This document shows positions 46,223 to 58,100 of a stretch of 64,000 nt of DNA, in pieces. This DNA is from Favolaschia claudopus (Eukaryota; Basidiomycota; Agaricomycetes; Agaricales; Mycenaceae). Position numbers and translations under genes: made by a program. Position 1 is the stretch's first letter. Each line of letters opens with the position of its first letter. The notes below the pieces were generated by a model. That model saw nothing but the letters and a program-made list of their open reading frames with translations. It was not told the DNA's origin and made no database searches. The stretch lies in assembly GCA_037176885.1 (NCBI GenBank), contig JAWWNJ010000006.1, positions 248,001 through 312,000 of the forward strand. The letters are read 5' to 3'.

Positions 46223-48206
46223 ATGGGTGTCCCTGGGCTATGGAAGGTATGGGTTCTCCTTATCTGGATTCCACTTTAGCTGAGGCAAATCCAGCAACTC
46301 GAACCCATTGAGCAAAAGATCTCCCTCCACGATCTTGCTGTCAAAACAGGATTCGTCGGAAATGCCACCGGCAAGCGGGCATTTTGTGTCGGGATTGACG
46401 CGAGGTAATGCGTCTCTTCCTTTATAGGGTTCATATTTATACTCATACCCATTCGTAGTAGTTGGATGTGCAGGGCATGTGCTCTTCCCGGTTACACCGA
46501 GAGCCCAGAGCTTGTTACGCTCTTTGCCCGTTGCAGCCGTTTGTTTGGGCTACCTTTCATCCCGGTTTTCATTTTCGATGGCCCGGCTAGGCCCTCGATC
46601 AAACGCGGCAAGGTTGTGAAGGGCGACGACCACTGGTTAACGGCGTCTTTCCAGTCGATGATCGAAGGGTTCGGGTTTTATTGGTTTACGGTGAATCTCA
46701 AGCCCTCTTACTGGCTGCCTTATGCTCATCTAAACCCAGGCTCCCGGTGAGGCTGAGGCAACGCTTTCTGCCATGACGAGTTCTGGTATTCCGTGCCGCA
46801 TCGACGCGATTCTCACGGACGACTCCGATGTGTTTGTATTCGGAGCAGAGGTTGTATTGCGAATGTAAGTAAAATTCTTTGACTTCTTTGTACTCAAGTT
46901 TGAGCTGATGAGATGCAGTCGCTCAGAGGATAATGAGAACTACTCTGCATCTCGGTACTCAGCATTCGACATTGCGCAGCAGCTCAACTTGAGCCGCCCG
47001 GATTTCGTCTTGATCGCCCTACTTGCGGGCGGGGACTATTCGGTATGCTCCTTACTCGCACAATACTGTATTTTCACTGATCTCTTTTCATAGGATGGGC
47101 TCGATGGGTGCGGGATCGCCATCGCCTACGGTCTTGCGCAGGCTGGATTGGGTCAACAGCTTGTTCATGGCTTAAACGGGCTCGCCGGGGCAGATGCGAA
47201 AACCTTTCTGGACCAGTGGCGCGTGTTGGTACAGCGGGAGCTTCAAATGAATTCCTCAGGCAAGCTTCCGCACCGATGCCCGTCGCTGGCTGCCAATATT
47301 CCCAATGATTTCCCTGACCTTCATGTCATCAATCTCTATCTTCATCCTACCGTCGCGAAATTGGAATGTGGGCCACCCATCGCCCTATCCCTTAACCCTC
47401 CGAGGCTGGATGTTCTCGCCTGTTTTGCTGAGGTGCATTTTGCGTGGGGTGATAGTGTCGGCATCCTCACGCATTTTGCTAACAGTCTGTTTGGGGGATT
47501 GGTTGTGCGTGGCCTCGTGGATGCGGCTCTCACCTTTGATAACCCATCTCCCTTTGGCCTTGCCCCTTCCATCATCACCTCTGTAGTCGGCGAACGCACT
47601 CACCGCTCTACCGGTTTTCTTGCGGAATTACGCCTCGTGCCGAAGATTCACCCTGACTTCCTCACTGTGGCTCTTGACGCTATCAAGGGGCAACGTGATC
47701 CTGCGGACGGTGCAAAGGCAGCCATAGCCGAATGGATCAAGACACGCCTCCCAAAAATCAGGGCTTGGGTGCCACGTTCAATGGTGGAGCTTGTTTATCC
47801 AAGCCTCGTGCTTGATTATGTGTCTGCTAAAGGTTAGCTTTGCGTCGTATCCGATTCTCAAATTGCTTACAATATATCAGAGATGAAAAAAACGCGCAAG
47901 AAACCCAATTCAAAGCGTCATTCTGGTCAGTCGCCGTTCCACATTGTTATAATGTATTATCCCCATCACTCAAGCGTAACTTACACCGACTTTTGAAGGT
48001 GATAAAGTGAAGACCAAGTCATCGCAAGGCTCTATGCCTACTCCGCGAAACCCGAAGCGTACGTCCTCCAACTCATTGGTTAGGCATTCAATGACCACTG
48101 TCTTGCAGACAGTGCAACACTGCCGAAGAGATATAGTGTTCGCAACCTAACCCATCACGGGCGGGAGGTGCTTGAGCTGGTCTCAGATTCAGACGGGGAA
48201 TTCTGA
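46223..48206 (+). CDS. XPG/GEN1-like structure-specific nuclease
   Basis: Probable Holliday-junction or flap nuclease of the XPG/FEN1 superfamily, nearest in layout to GEN1/Yen1; 518 residues. Exons: 46223-46246, 46295-46404, 46459-46690, 46740-46864, 46919-47042, 47094-47832, 47881-47925, 47999-48058, 48109-48206. The N-terminus MGVPGLWK is diagnostic (N-terminal Gly used in the active site). Acidic active-site residues are present: Asp43 (GIDAS), Asp85 (FDG), Glu126 and Glu128 (APGEAEA), Asp150 and Asp152 (TDDSD) and Asp203 (GGDY). A helix-two-turn-helix follows (DGLDGCGIAIAYGLAQ). The C-terminal part has a chromodomain-like position in GEN1 but no clear match here; it ends in a basic KK/KR stretch and VSDSDGEF. 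The first intron has an alternative acceptor that would add four residues. Only 67 bp separate its stop from the recombinase ATG. Confidence 0.86.
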
Positions 48207-48225
48207 ATTGAGACATTACATACGG

Positions 48226-48233
48226 TATATAAA
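48226..48233 (+). promoter_or_regulatory. TATA box in the 67-bp gap before the recombinase
   Basis: TATATAAA lies 40 bp before the ATG at 48274, suggesting that the recombinase has its own core promoter inside the gap after the nuclease stop codon. Confidence 0.5.
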
Positions 48234-48273
48234 GACATGTTTCTCTACTCCTAATCTATCTATTCCTCCTCCG

Positions 48274-50088
48274 ATGAGTGTTCTTGATAAGCCTCAATTT
48301 GCGGGTGTACTCGGTGCTATTCGACCCACCCCCGTGTCACTTTCCTTTGACGACGATGACTCTTCCGACGATGAAGTTCCTGCACAGGATGAGATTCAAG
48401 ACGACATTGAAGGCGAGCAGCAAACAATAACCTTCAATGATGACAGTGTCCCAGTCTTAGGATCTGCCGTCAACAATGAGGAGGAGGACAGTGGAGAGGA
48501 AGATGAGACTCACAAAGAGGATAGAGACGGCGACGTAAAGATGGATGACCTGCGCGCTGTCATCAAGGAGGTTTCTAAAGGTGTCGTTGATAGCACTGAT
48601 GCTGAATATAAGAGGTATGTCTTTTCTTTACTCTTCTCTTTCTTTCGTCAGTACTCTGCTTCCCGAAACTTATACTTACTTTTTTATTTATTCGGGCTGA
48701 TGAAACTTTGTGAAAAGTTTGTCTGCGCCGCTGGGTTTATCGACAAGGGTAAGGAATTCTTTACTTCCACGCCGGATCCACAATCCGCCATTTACATTGT
48801 CGCCTGGATCATGAATTCGTGAGCTCAGAAATTTAAATCCCTTCTATTCTCTCATCTCAATGATCTCATATCCTAGTTGCGATGATATTGGACTAGACGG
48901 AAAGACCAAAGATGCCCCAGCTGACTCGTACAATCATGCTCAAAAAATGCGGGCTGCCTGTACATATGGATTCGGCCGACTCAATGGATTAGGCTCCATC
49001 CCGTGGCAGAAGAGTGAGTTTAGCGGGAAGATGATCGGCAATCCATCCATTTCCGAAGACGTCTCGAGATATATGGTCAGTTTGCGGAAGAAGAAGGTAA
49101 GAATTCATTTTTAACCATTCATATAGTATTCACTCATATCTACTCTAGGTCCGTGCTGGAGAAATAGCAACCAGTGCTCGCGCTATCACCCCGGTTTGTA
49201 TCAATCAAGATCCGTTGTGTATACTTCAATAATTGACATTGCGCGGCAGGAGATTCTCGCAGCGCTTTACCATTACAATAATCTACCTGAAGTTCGTGAA
49301 ATCAAACCTGTTACTCGGCGCAAGCGCACCGAACCAGTGGATCCCAATCAATGGGGAGGTGGTCGGAGTAGACTCATGCTGCATGCTGTCTATGTGATTG
49401 CCTTTCTCTGCCTGCTTCGTTTTGACGAGGCTTTGAAAATCCAACTTCAAGATATCCGTCGGATAAACGAACACAGTTTTGAGTTGACACTGCCATTCCG
49501 CAAGACCAGTCAGTATGGAGGTGTGTAACACATTGTCTCCTTTTCAACACTTAACTCGCATTACAGAAATCAAACCCTTTGTGCTTCACGAGTTCCCTCC
49601 AGAGCAAGCACACCTCTGCCCAGTTCGAGCTTTGACCGCTTGGCTGGCCTGTGCGAGAATTACTCAAGGTTACCTCTTTCCGACTATCACCATTCGTGAC
49701 CAAGTTGGTGATTCAACGCGACCAATGGTACAAAGTCCACAGATAAATGTCTCCTAACCCTGTACTCACAACATCTTAGAAATCGGAGAAGTTTCTCGAG
49801 ATGTTTCGCAACAACTTGTTGGATATCGGGATGGATCCCTACCCATACGGGACACATTCTTTTCGACGTGGTGGATGCCAGTACTTTGCATCCCACCGTC
49901 GATGGAGCTTACGTCGTATTTGCGATTGGGGTGGATGGAGCATGGAATTCTCGAGCCTTACGATTGTGAAGTATCTGATTGGCTGGAATGATGATCCTAC
50001 TGAGTTGCGGGAGAATTTCCTGAACCCGAACCAAAAGCCTACGGAGAAATGTGCAGTGTGCGGAAGGACCTGTGCTTGCGGGCGTTGA
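48274..50088 (+). CDS. tyrosine recombinase (Crypton-like fold) with Cys-rich tail
   Basis: Site-specific recombinase or integrase of 489 residues (516 if the first intron is kept). Exons: 48274-48614, 48696-48818, 48877-49096, 49149-49193, 49250-49520, 49567-49727, 49780-50088. The N-terminal 110 residues are acidic and disordered. A helical DNA-binding region follows (KMRAACTYGFGRLNGLG). The catalytic domain has Arg300 (CLLRFDEAL), His413 and Arg416 (HSFRRGG), Trp440 in the place of the second His (GGWS) and the nucleophile Tyr452 (TIVKYLIG), so the R-H-R-W-Y set is complete. The tail CAVCGRTCACGR could bind zinc. The first intron's expected acceptor reads CGG, not CAG, but the intron is in frame and free of stops. 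It is co-directional with the XPG nuclease and convergent with the SAP gene. Confidence 0.85.
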
Positions 50089-50205
50089 TTTTACTTCGAG
50101 ATTACACTTGTTGCGCAACGAGTTTCAATTCAATATATGTACTGTAGAACTAGAGTGTATGTACGAACATATTTCAAGTAATAGTAAAGTATTCGAATCA
50201 GATTA

Positions 50206-51845
50206 TTAATGTCCGTTAAGACGCCGGTACTCTCTAGCAATAGCACTCGCCTTGCTCATGACGACGCGTTGACCAGTTTTGCTGCACCTATAGCTAAATT
50301 TATGGGCAAACTCGTCTCCGTACTCCAGCCTAGCCTGCTGCGCAAGATCTTCATCTGCCGCCTTACGCTCGTCGCGGAGTTGATTGTTGATCGAGGTGTA
50401 AGAAAGTTTGGTTCCGTTTGCGGAGCTGAATGTGGTCCAAAACTGCTCGGGGGTTTCGCTGCGGTAGCGATCGACAAGAAACTATTGAATCTTGAGTCGG
50501 ATAATACACAATAAGAACCGAAAAAATAATACCTTCCAATCTGTCCAGCTTGATTTATGTGCCGACCACAGCCCAGTCATCTTGAAGATAGTCGGCCAAT
50601 GGATGAGGGCGATAGAGCGACCCTTGATCTTCAGGACCGAGTCCCCCTTCCAGTGAGTAGAGGTGTCGTCCCACATTTGATTAAGGCGGTGGATGTCTTC
50701 GGCGAAAGATGTGGCGGGAACAGTCAATGATTTGATCTCCTCGACAGTAATGTTGATAATGAACCCGTCGCCAAGCGCGAAGCTTCGGACGGGGGAGTTC
50801 GAGGTCGAGGGTTGGGATGGGAGAAGGGAGGCGGCATGTGAAGTAGGATTAAAGGAAGGGACATGCGTGATATGTAGAGTCTGATTATTAGGATATGATA
50901 AAGGAGGGGGGTTAAATGAAGTGTTCGGCTATAAAACAGGTCAGGAAAGTATACCGCGCATGAAGCACAAACACGTACCTGAGGATACATCGGCTCGTTC
51001 GCGTTATAGCGAGGAAAAGGTGGGGCGGGAGCTGAAACGGAGCCGTGAGGCCAAAAGCTCCCACTTCCAGCTGAAGCAATGGCCGCGATCTGGTTTTCAA
51101 CGACTTGTATTCGTTCCAGAAGCCCGCCGTCGTGGAAGCGGTCCTTGAGAGAGACTGAGCTAAAGTCTATATTCACGGACAAACTTCAAGCTTACCTCCA
51201 AAGGTGCAGCATTGATTGCGGCGGCGGGAGGGTCAGACGCTGCAGTGTGATGCATGTCTTCCGACGGCCGTTTGTATGGCAATCGTTGAACACAACGATC
51301 AGCCTACGAGAGCATATTAGTCGAAAGAACAGTAAGCAACTGCTATACACGCACCCAGCGCAACAAGTCCTCTACTTCATCTCTGGTTCGTGTATCCTTC
51401 GATCGCTCCGTCACTCTTGAGGTGTCAATTATTGCAGCGCGTCGAGTAGCGGACTGTTTGGGGAGGGACTTTTTCGGTCCATCTTGCGGTCCTTTGTGCG
51501 AACGGCGCTTTGCTGAGGAACGGATACTAGAGTAAATGAGGCTCAGAAAGAAATTCATATAGCAAGTCACAGCGACGCACCAACTATCGGGATCATTCCG
51601 AAATTTCTCGCTAAATTCGCGAAGACGTGTCTGGAGGACCGTTTTGTTGCCCGTTACGCCCAGTCCATGTTTTCGACACATTTCTTTGAGTTGAGCAACT
51701 TGTTTTCCCGCCCTAAACACTATAAGAGGTGGTCGTGGTCAAAATAAAGTACTCACAATGTGTACTCTTCAGTTCCCCCTGCCTGGGACGGGAGCACCAA
51801 CACATCTTCCGTCGCCACCTGGAAGCCGGACTGATTGTCGGCCAT
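50206..51845 (-). CDS. SAP-domain protein with conserved basidiomycete C-terminal region
   Basis: Probable DNA-binding protein of about 450 residues. Exons (minus strand): 51845-51757, 51712-51581, 51526-51355, 51303-51196, about 51159-50979, 50928-50533, 50481-50206. A SAP motif (VAQLKEMCRKHGLGVTGNKT followed by LQTRLREF) covers residues 34-62. The C-terminal block (WKGDSVLKIKGRSIALIHWP, TDWKFLVDRYRSETPEQFW, DRKAADEDLAQQARLEYG-like text, ending VVMSKASAIARDYRR-type sequence) is a recurrent family in mushroom genomes as far as I recall. Between exons 4 and 5 the only GT-AG choices (36 or 41 nt) do not keep the frame, so there is either a frameshift, an error or an unusual splice. It ends 117 bp from the recombinase stop, tail to tail. 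Confidence 0.72.
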
Positions 51846-53671
51846 GTGAGGGACAAATCCGCACTTCCAGGCGGCAGCGGCACCAAAGTTGAGGAGGACC
51901 GGGAGGAGGCAAAAAGCAAAGACGGCGGTGTACAGCGGGTTGGTGAGGAGGGCGACGATTTGCAAATGGACGAAGCGAGTCGCCGTGCCCATCACCGAGG
52001 CGGCGACGAGCACGGCAGAGACGACGACAGACGACGCGAAAGATCTGCGCCGTCAGAGATGAGGTGAGTCTTCGGCCGAAAGAAACAGAAAGCCGAAGTA
52101 ACGTAAGCGATAGACAATTTTAGCCGAGAGACATTTCGTTACCATCACTCCATCACTCCCACCGCCAACGGCCGGTGACAGAAACGTCTTTCCGGGGAGA
52201 GAAGCCCGCTCTGCCCGTTTCTCAATCAACCGCGGCGCGGACGGCCCCGCGCTGATTTTCTTATCTGAATCTCGCCGATGATAGACTTATGTAAGAAAGA
52301 ATTCCAATTTGAATGCACCTCGCTCAGTAAACTAAAGGGGGATTCCTTTGGTTCGGTAGCGAAGAATATGGATTTGCCAATACCTGCTCCGCGTCTGAAC
52401 CGAATCGTACATCCGTAACCCGTGTCATATCATCGGGACATTTTTGATTCCGACATCCCGAACATATGTTGATTTGCGTGCTCATAACAGCTCACTGTCA
52501 ATCTCCCGTATATAACTGTTGAGAGAGAGAATTGGCCGAGGTTGTTTCTTTTGGCAAGGGAGCGAAGAGATGGGTAGGCGTGTGTATTTATTATAAGACT
52601 CATTCTTGCAGTATTCTTGTCAATAATTGCGAATGAATGGCAGGGGAGCGGATCGTTGAAAATCAGCCGAGGTGAATTGATTGGCAGCTTGGTACGAATA
52701 CGCAGATCCCCTATGATTTTTAGATTGTCGAGCTCGCGGCATTATTAATGTGATTTTCCAGGAAAGTACACCGGCCAAGATATTTTTAGGCGACGGGTTG
52801 AAGTCGGTCTCTTCTGGTAACTGTGGAGATAGCGGCGTACCGCACACCTTAAACACCTTGCGAACACCGGGTTGACGTTACTTTACTTACCTCGTTATTG
52901 ACCGTGCTTAGAAATTATAGCGGGTTTTTGATTGCCTGCCGATCCGTGTCCATGGAAATGACGGGATACCAAACACGGCGCAAAAGCCGTGTTCCCGCAT
53001 TCTTTTCCGTATATTCACACGCCTACGGCCCGTGCCGTGGCATATTACTGGATGACTACTCAGCGCTTGCTAACGACCACAGCAATCCTACTTCATGAGC
53101 GGCGGATTGAACCGTGAAAGCGGAAGTGTGGGACCAGATCTGGCTCAAAACGGGACGGAAGAAGATGATGCCCCAAAACTGGGCGAGGTCAATGCTACTC
53201 CGCCAAGATCGATTCACTGGGATGCTCGGAAGGATGGCAAGAATACCTTTCCCCAAGACACATATTTTGCTGCCTTGAATAGTCCTTGAATGATTGGGGC
53301 GCGGCTGAGTACTGGCTGAGTGCCTGACGATCCGCCGGCCGCTGACAGGTATAGACCGCAATTCTCCATTGGAACGCGAATCCCTAAACTTTACTATTAG
53401 TACTCTGCAGATCTCGATATACTTATACTTAACGCGGGGCGATGCGACGTGGGAGATTGAAGTGGGAACTGCTCGCGCCAGAATCTCAGCTCCGCAGAGA
53501 CAAAACCCCGCGAGCGACAGACAGCCTCAGACAGCTTCCGTTTGTTCCACCCTGCCCTTTCCTTCCGCCCAGGATCGGACAAATATACTTAACCCCGCCC
53601 GAACAAATATTCAATTGCTTTATCTTGCCCAAGCCTCCGTTTCTCGTCCTTGACTCTTGCTTCTTCGAAAC
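51846..53671. other. intergenic, no gene supported
   Basis: The minus-strand frame of the SAP gene extends upstream to 52013 without a stop, but that part looks non-coding. No other gene was seen before the third C2H2 gene; the end contains its promoter. Confidence 0.4.
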
Positions 53672-55157
53672 ATGGCCTCGACATCCGCCCCTCTACCAAG
53701 ACCAGCTGCCGTCGTGCTCCCCAGCATTCGGGATATGTTCCCTGAATACGTACTTCCTCGAGCTCGCACAGGACCTACAGCCTTGAAGAAACCTGCTAAC
53801 GCTACGCTCAATCCACCACGATCCCATCCCCATCCTTCTTTCTCCTTCGACGTTCTCAAGAGCCATCCTACCACCTCCTCGTTATACCACATCGCATCCA
53901 GCCGCCCCAGATCAAAGCGGCCCCGACACGCCTCTCCCACAGACTCTGACGCCGAGAGCACCGCTGAGGCAGAGCTCATGCCCAGCCCAAAATTACCCCG
54001 TACTACCCGTAGCTCTACCGCGGGTAGCAGCAGCGCCCGCCGAAGTCCACCTTCCTCGTCTTCGGGCTCTTCGGACGCGGAGACAGAGCCGGATCCGGAG
54101 GTGAACGCGACTTCGAATTTGGACGTTGAGGTGGACGTAGACGCTGATCATGAAGACGGCGGCGAACATGAGGGCGCCGCTGAGAGTCTGGAGGAGGAAG
54201 GAAAACGCCACGCATGCCCCACTTGCGGGAAACGGTTCAATCGGCCCAGCAGCCTTAGGATTCATGTCAACACTCATACGGGCGCTATGCGTGAGTCACC
54301 TTTATTCGTTCTCTGATATCTTTCCCTCTTCTCGTTCATTGTGTCTTTCTTGCTTTCATTTCCCTTGTTTTTCCCGCCTTCCTACCTTCCCAACGGAAAT
54401 CTATTTATATTTTTTCATTCAACGAAATCCAGTGAACCTTTTACTGACACCGATGCCCGTTTTATATATAGCTTTCCGCTGCCCGCACCCCTCATGCGGC
54501 CGCGCATTCAACGTCAACTCGAATATGCGCCGACATTATCGCAATCACTGCACGAATGCGAGCGTTATGACGCACCAATATACCTCGTCTCTCCTCACTC
54601 TCTCCCCTTCCCCCGCGTCGCTAAGTTCAACAAGAACGACCCCATCTTCTTCCCCCCACTCCCCGCCCTCTACTCTCTCCTTCCACGTCAAACCCTCGTC
54701 GGCAAACTCGACGACGATGTTGATTCAGACTTCGTTCACGAAATCATCCATGACACCAGCCTCACCCGACAGCGCTTCCCTGCACGTGGCTCCGCCCCCG
54801 AATGCAGTCGACTCCGACGGCTCCTCTTCTTCCTCCTCCTCCTACTCTGACTCCGCCGTCTCCTCTCCCATCACACCAGCCTCTGTCTTGACCTCCGCAT
54901 GTAGCCTGCGATTCCTTCCCAACCCTGCCCCCGACGCATCCTTGGAACGCTCGCCTGAGCGTTGGGGCGTGACGCCGATCGATTTTTCGAAGTGGAAGAA
55001 CGACGAACTGTTGGCTAAAGCTAAAGCTGAAGCTGAAGAGCAGCTGGGGGATCGAGATGGTACAGTTGATAGCGGGGGTGAGAGTCGAGTTGAGCGGTCA
55101 TCCCCTAGTCCAGACAGGTCACCGTATTTGGAGAGTGATGTGAGGAGTGCGCGTTGA
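53672..55157 (+). CDS. two-finger C2H2 zinc-finger protein (paralog 3 of 3)
   Basis: Probable nuclear regulator of 434 residues. Exons are 53672-54290 and 54472-55157. The intron is again in the linker codon between the fingers (phase 1) but is 181 nt long, much longer than the usual 50-80 nt here. Finger 1 has Cys182, Cys185, His198, His202; finger 2 has Cys210, Cys215, His228, His232. The N-terminal motif is LPSIRDMFPEYVLPRAR. An acidic stretch (EVDVDADHEDGGEHEGAAE) precedes finger 1 and could be an activation segment. The C-terminal half is Ser/Thr/Pro-rich and ends with a short Lys/Glu/Ala helix (ELLAKAKAEAEEQL). The Met at 53672 fits the paralogs better than the one at 53657. Confidence 0.88.
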
Positions 55158-58100
55158 GACTTGCAATCGAGTTTGTTATCGTCGTCTTCAATTTTTTACT
55201 GTATTTTGCGCCCACCCTATACCTCGCTTACATGCATTGCTACATATAGAACAGTTTTTTTCTTCTTCTTTATCATGCCAGCTAAACCCCGTCTGGTTTC
55301 ATTGATGTTGTATTATGGATACCTACATTGTACTACTGCTTCCCATGTATCTCGTATAATCATAATCTACGCTGGCAGAATCTCTCGCAATTCCGAGTTA
55401 CATGGTTCGGATGCCCGCTGCCCGCTGAAACTCCGGTGTCGCCAAGTAATACAAGGGCCGAATCGTTTACCAATGCGGTCCGTGCGGACACCGAGTTCGA
55501 AAAACGCGCGCCCGTCCGCAATTGATAGACTGATACAGAAAACAACGGACCAGGCCCGTCGGGATGCCAGCGAGGTCCGAGTGTTACGACGCAAGCGACT
55601 CCCGATTTTATAAATGTGCCATAGGCAGATCCTGGTAGATCCCATATGATACGCGGAAGAGATCGTCTGTACTAATCCATCCTTCCGTATCATCCGCTGA
55701 ATGAATTCGAGCGACGGTTAGCTAGCACGGATGAAGACAAGGCGTCGTAAAGAGTTGACTATTTACTCACTTTCTGAAGCCCGAAGAGTCCATCTTTGAT
55801 TGGAATAAGCGATGTATGCGGGACGAGGAAGGATCGCGCGAATCCTATATATTCAACCTACAATACATACGCCGGGTAATTGCCATGTATCAGTAATCCT
55901 TCGGATTTACATACATACTTGCCTGTTACATGAAGCGGTTCGGGTGCCGGGCGGAGCAGATGGTGTTATCTGGATTTACTTGCCAAGTGCCCAAGCCAGG
56001 ACCTCCGATCGACTACGGTAAGTACACGGATAGAAGTAAACGGTGAATAGAGCGGCGACGCGGAAAATGAGGCCGCTCACTTACATTGACTTGAAGTATA
56101 CGAGACAGGGACAATTACTGCAATCCAGCAATCAGAACGACAAATGTATTGAAGGACGCTAGGCACGGGCATGAGACGGAGATGGAGATGGACGTTCAAA
56201 ACTTATTAGCATGGTCCTTTTCAACAAGCAAAAGGAAACTTGACATATCGTGGCAGGATAATGATCTACGATCTCGCAGCTCTGTCTTCATACAATTCAA
56301 TGCCGACAGACCCCGGCCGCTGCGGCTCGGAAAATTGCCAAGAAGAGTGAAAAGCGCGGTACGGTCTGGGTCGTCCTGGAGAGGCAAAATCGGCGGACGA
56401 TGGTTTGGATTGCACAGCGAGGGATTCAAGCCTGAGGCGGTGTCTGAAAATATAGATTTCTCGAACTGAGAAAATTGACCAAAGATTGACTGTGAGTTTG
56501 GATACCGCAATGCAAGTGGACTGTGACGGCTGGAAGGGAAACCAAGCGTTCTTCTACAAGGGCTGTAGAGGAAGTCTGTCAGTTCCTGTTGGGGAGCCTG
56601 GAGGAAAGCGCATTCCATCGGAATATGCTCGAGTGTCCGTCGACTGGGAGTTTGCTGGTCGTGGGAGCAGTGACTCAGAGCCGTTTGTTTGGTATCTGCC
56701 AGCGAAAATAAGCAGATCAATACATCAGGGAATTTGCGGATCCCGGATCCGCGCGCGTCTGAGCAGATGATCCTTTGTCCGCCGTATCAGATCAGATACT
56801 GCTGACACGACGCTGACGCGCGCTGGCGACAGCCCGACCGCCACTCAATACTTTCGCCAGTTGCGCGTCAGACTCTTGTCAGTATTGTGTGTTGGGCTCA
56901 AAGCAAACCCTTTCCCCTGCTGCTCCTCGCATTTGCTCCCTTTCCTGCCCACGGGGCTTATCATCACAACGCAGAGTTAAAAGAAAGTGGTATATTGTTC
57001 AGGTATCTACTACAAACGGTGCAGACGGAGACGGAGGAAGGGGGGAAACTGGGAAAGAGGATGGACGACGATACAGAAAAGGGATGACGCACCAGATACC
57101 ACCATCCGACTTGCCAATCTTGAGAGCTTAAGCCTTGAGAGCTTGAGCCTTGAAGGCGCTAGGCACCACTTGAGCCTTGACCCAGTGGACTTTGAATGAC
57201 TTTGTAGACATTTTGAATGGCTTGCGGGGTCTTGATGGATGACGCGCGAGAGACTTGCGTAGCTTGCGATGCCTTCTTGAGTCGATGTTTCTCTTGAGTT
57301 GATATCTTGCCAGACTCAAGACCGTTGAAGTCTTGCTGAACAGAGCTTTGCTTGAAGTAATGGACTTGCGTGTCTTGCTCGAGTCAAGAGGTTTGTCAAT
57401 GTTGAGATGATTTGAGGGTGACGGACACTTGAGTTGCAGGTACTTCAAAGTTGAAGAGCGGACGCTGGCTTGACGGTCCTGTTGACGGTGGAGGGGGGAA
57501 GGTGATGGTGAAGGGAAAGGATGGAGACGAATCCCATCAAATGTCCAACATGTGTCACGTCAATGATGCGCATGGACCCATCACGTGCATTGAGTGACGC
57601 GTCAACGTGACGCGTTCTTTGCACGTACTGTAAGAGACACACAGTTTGCGCACAGTGTTGTGGTCCTTGGGAAAGGATGTTAAAGAGCAACAAATCTGAA
57701 TACAACGCAAATTTTGAGGGCATATGAAATTTCTGCTGCTGACACAATGTTGACAAGCCATTTGCCAGACACGCGACGACATCGTCAGGGCGGATCAGCC
57801 TGACAACAGGCAGACACACCCGCATCATCTCATCACCTGCCGATTGTGACGCGTGATCATCATCAGCTCGGACCCGCCTGAATCCGGTGGCTGCCAATTT
57901 CCTGATGTATATACGTAATATCATCCTTTTCCATCGTCCTCCACCACCTCGAGTTACTGTACTTCCTCTGTTCTCATCAGTACCAGAACTTGAAATCTCT
58001 GCACAGCGCTCCTCAAGCACGCTCTTTAACACAGCATTCACAATTCATGGCACCTCTCCTCCGCTCAATGACAACGGTCGAACGCCGTAAATTTTACTGT

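Noticed and set aside
57445..58041. 198-codon frame, minus strand
   Set aside because: No domain, no signal peptide, odd composition, and no splice-linked neighbour. It could be chance or a relic, so it is not listed as a gene.
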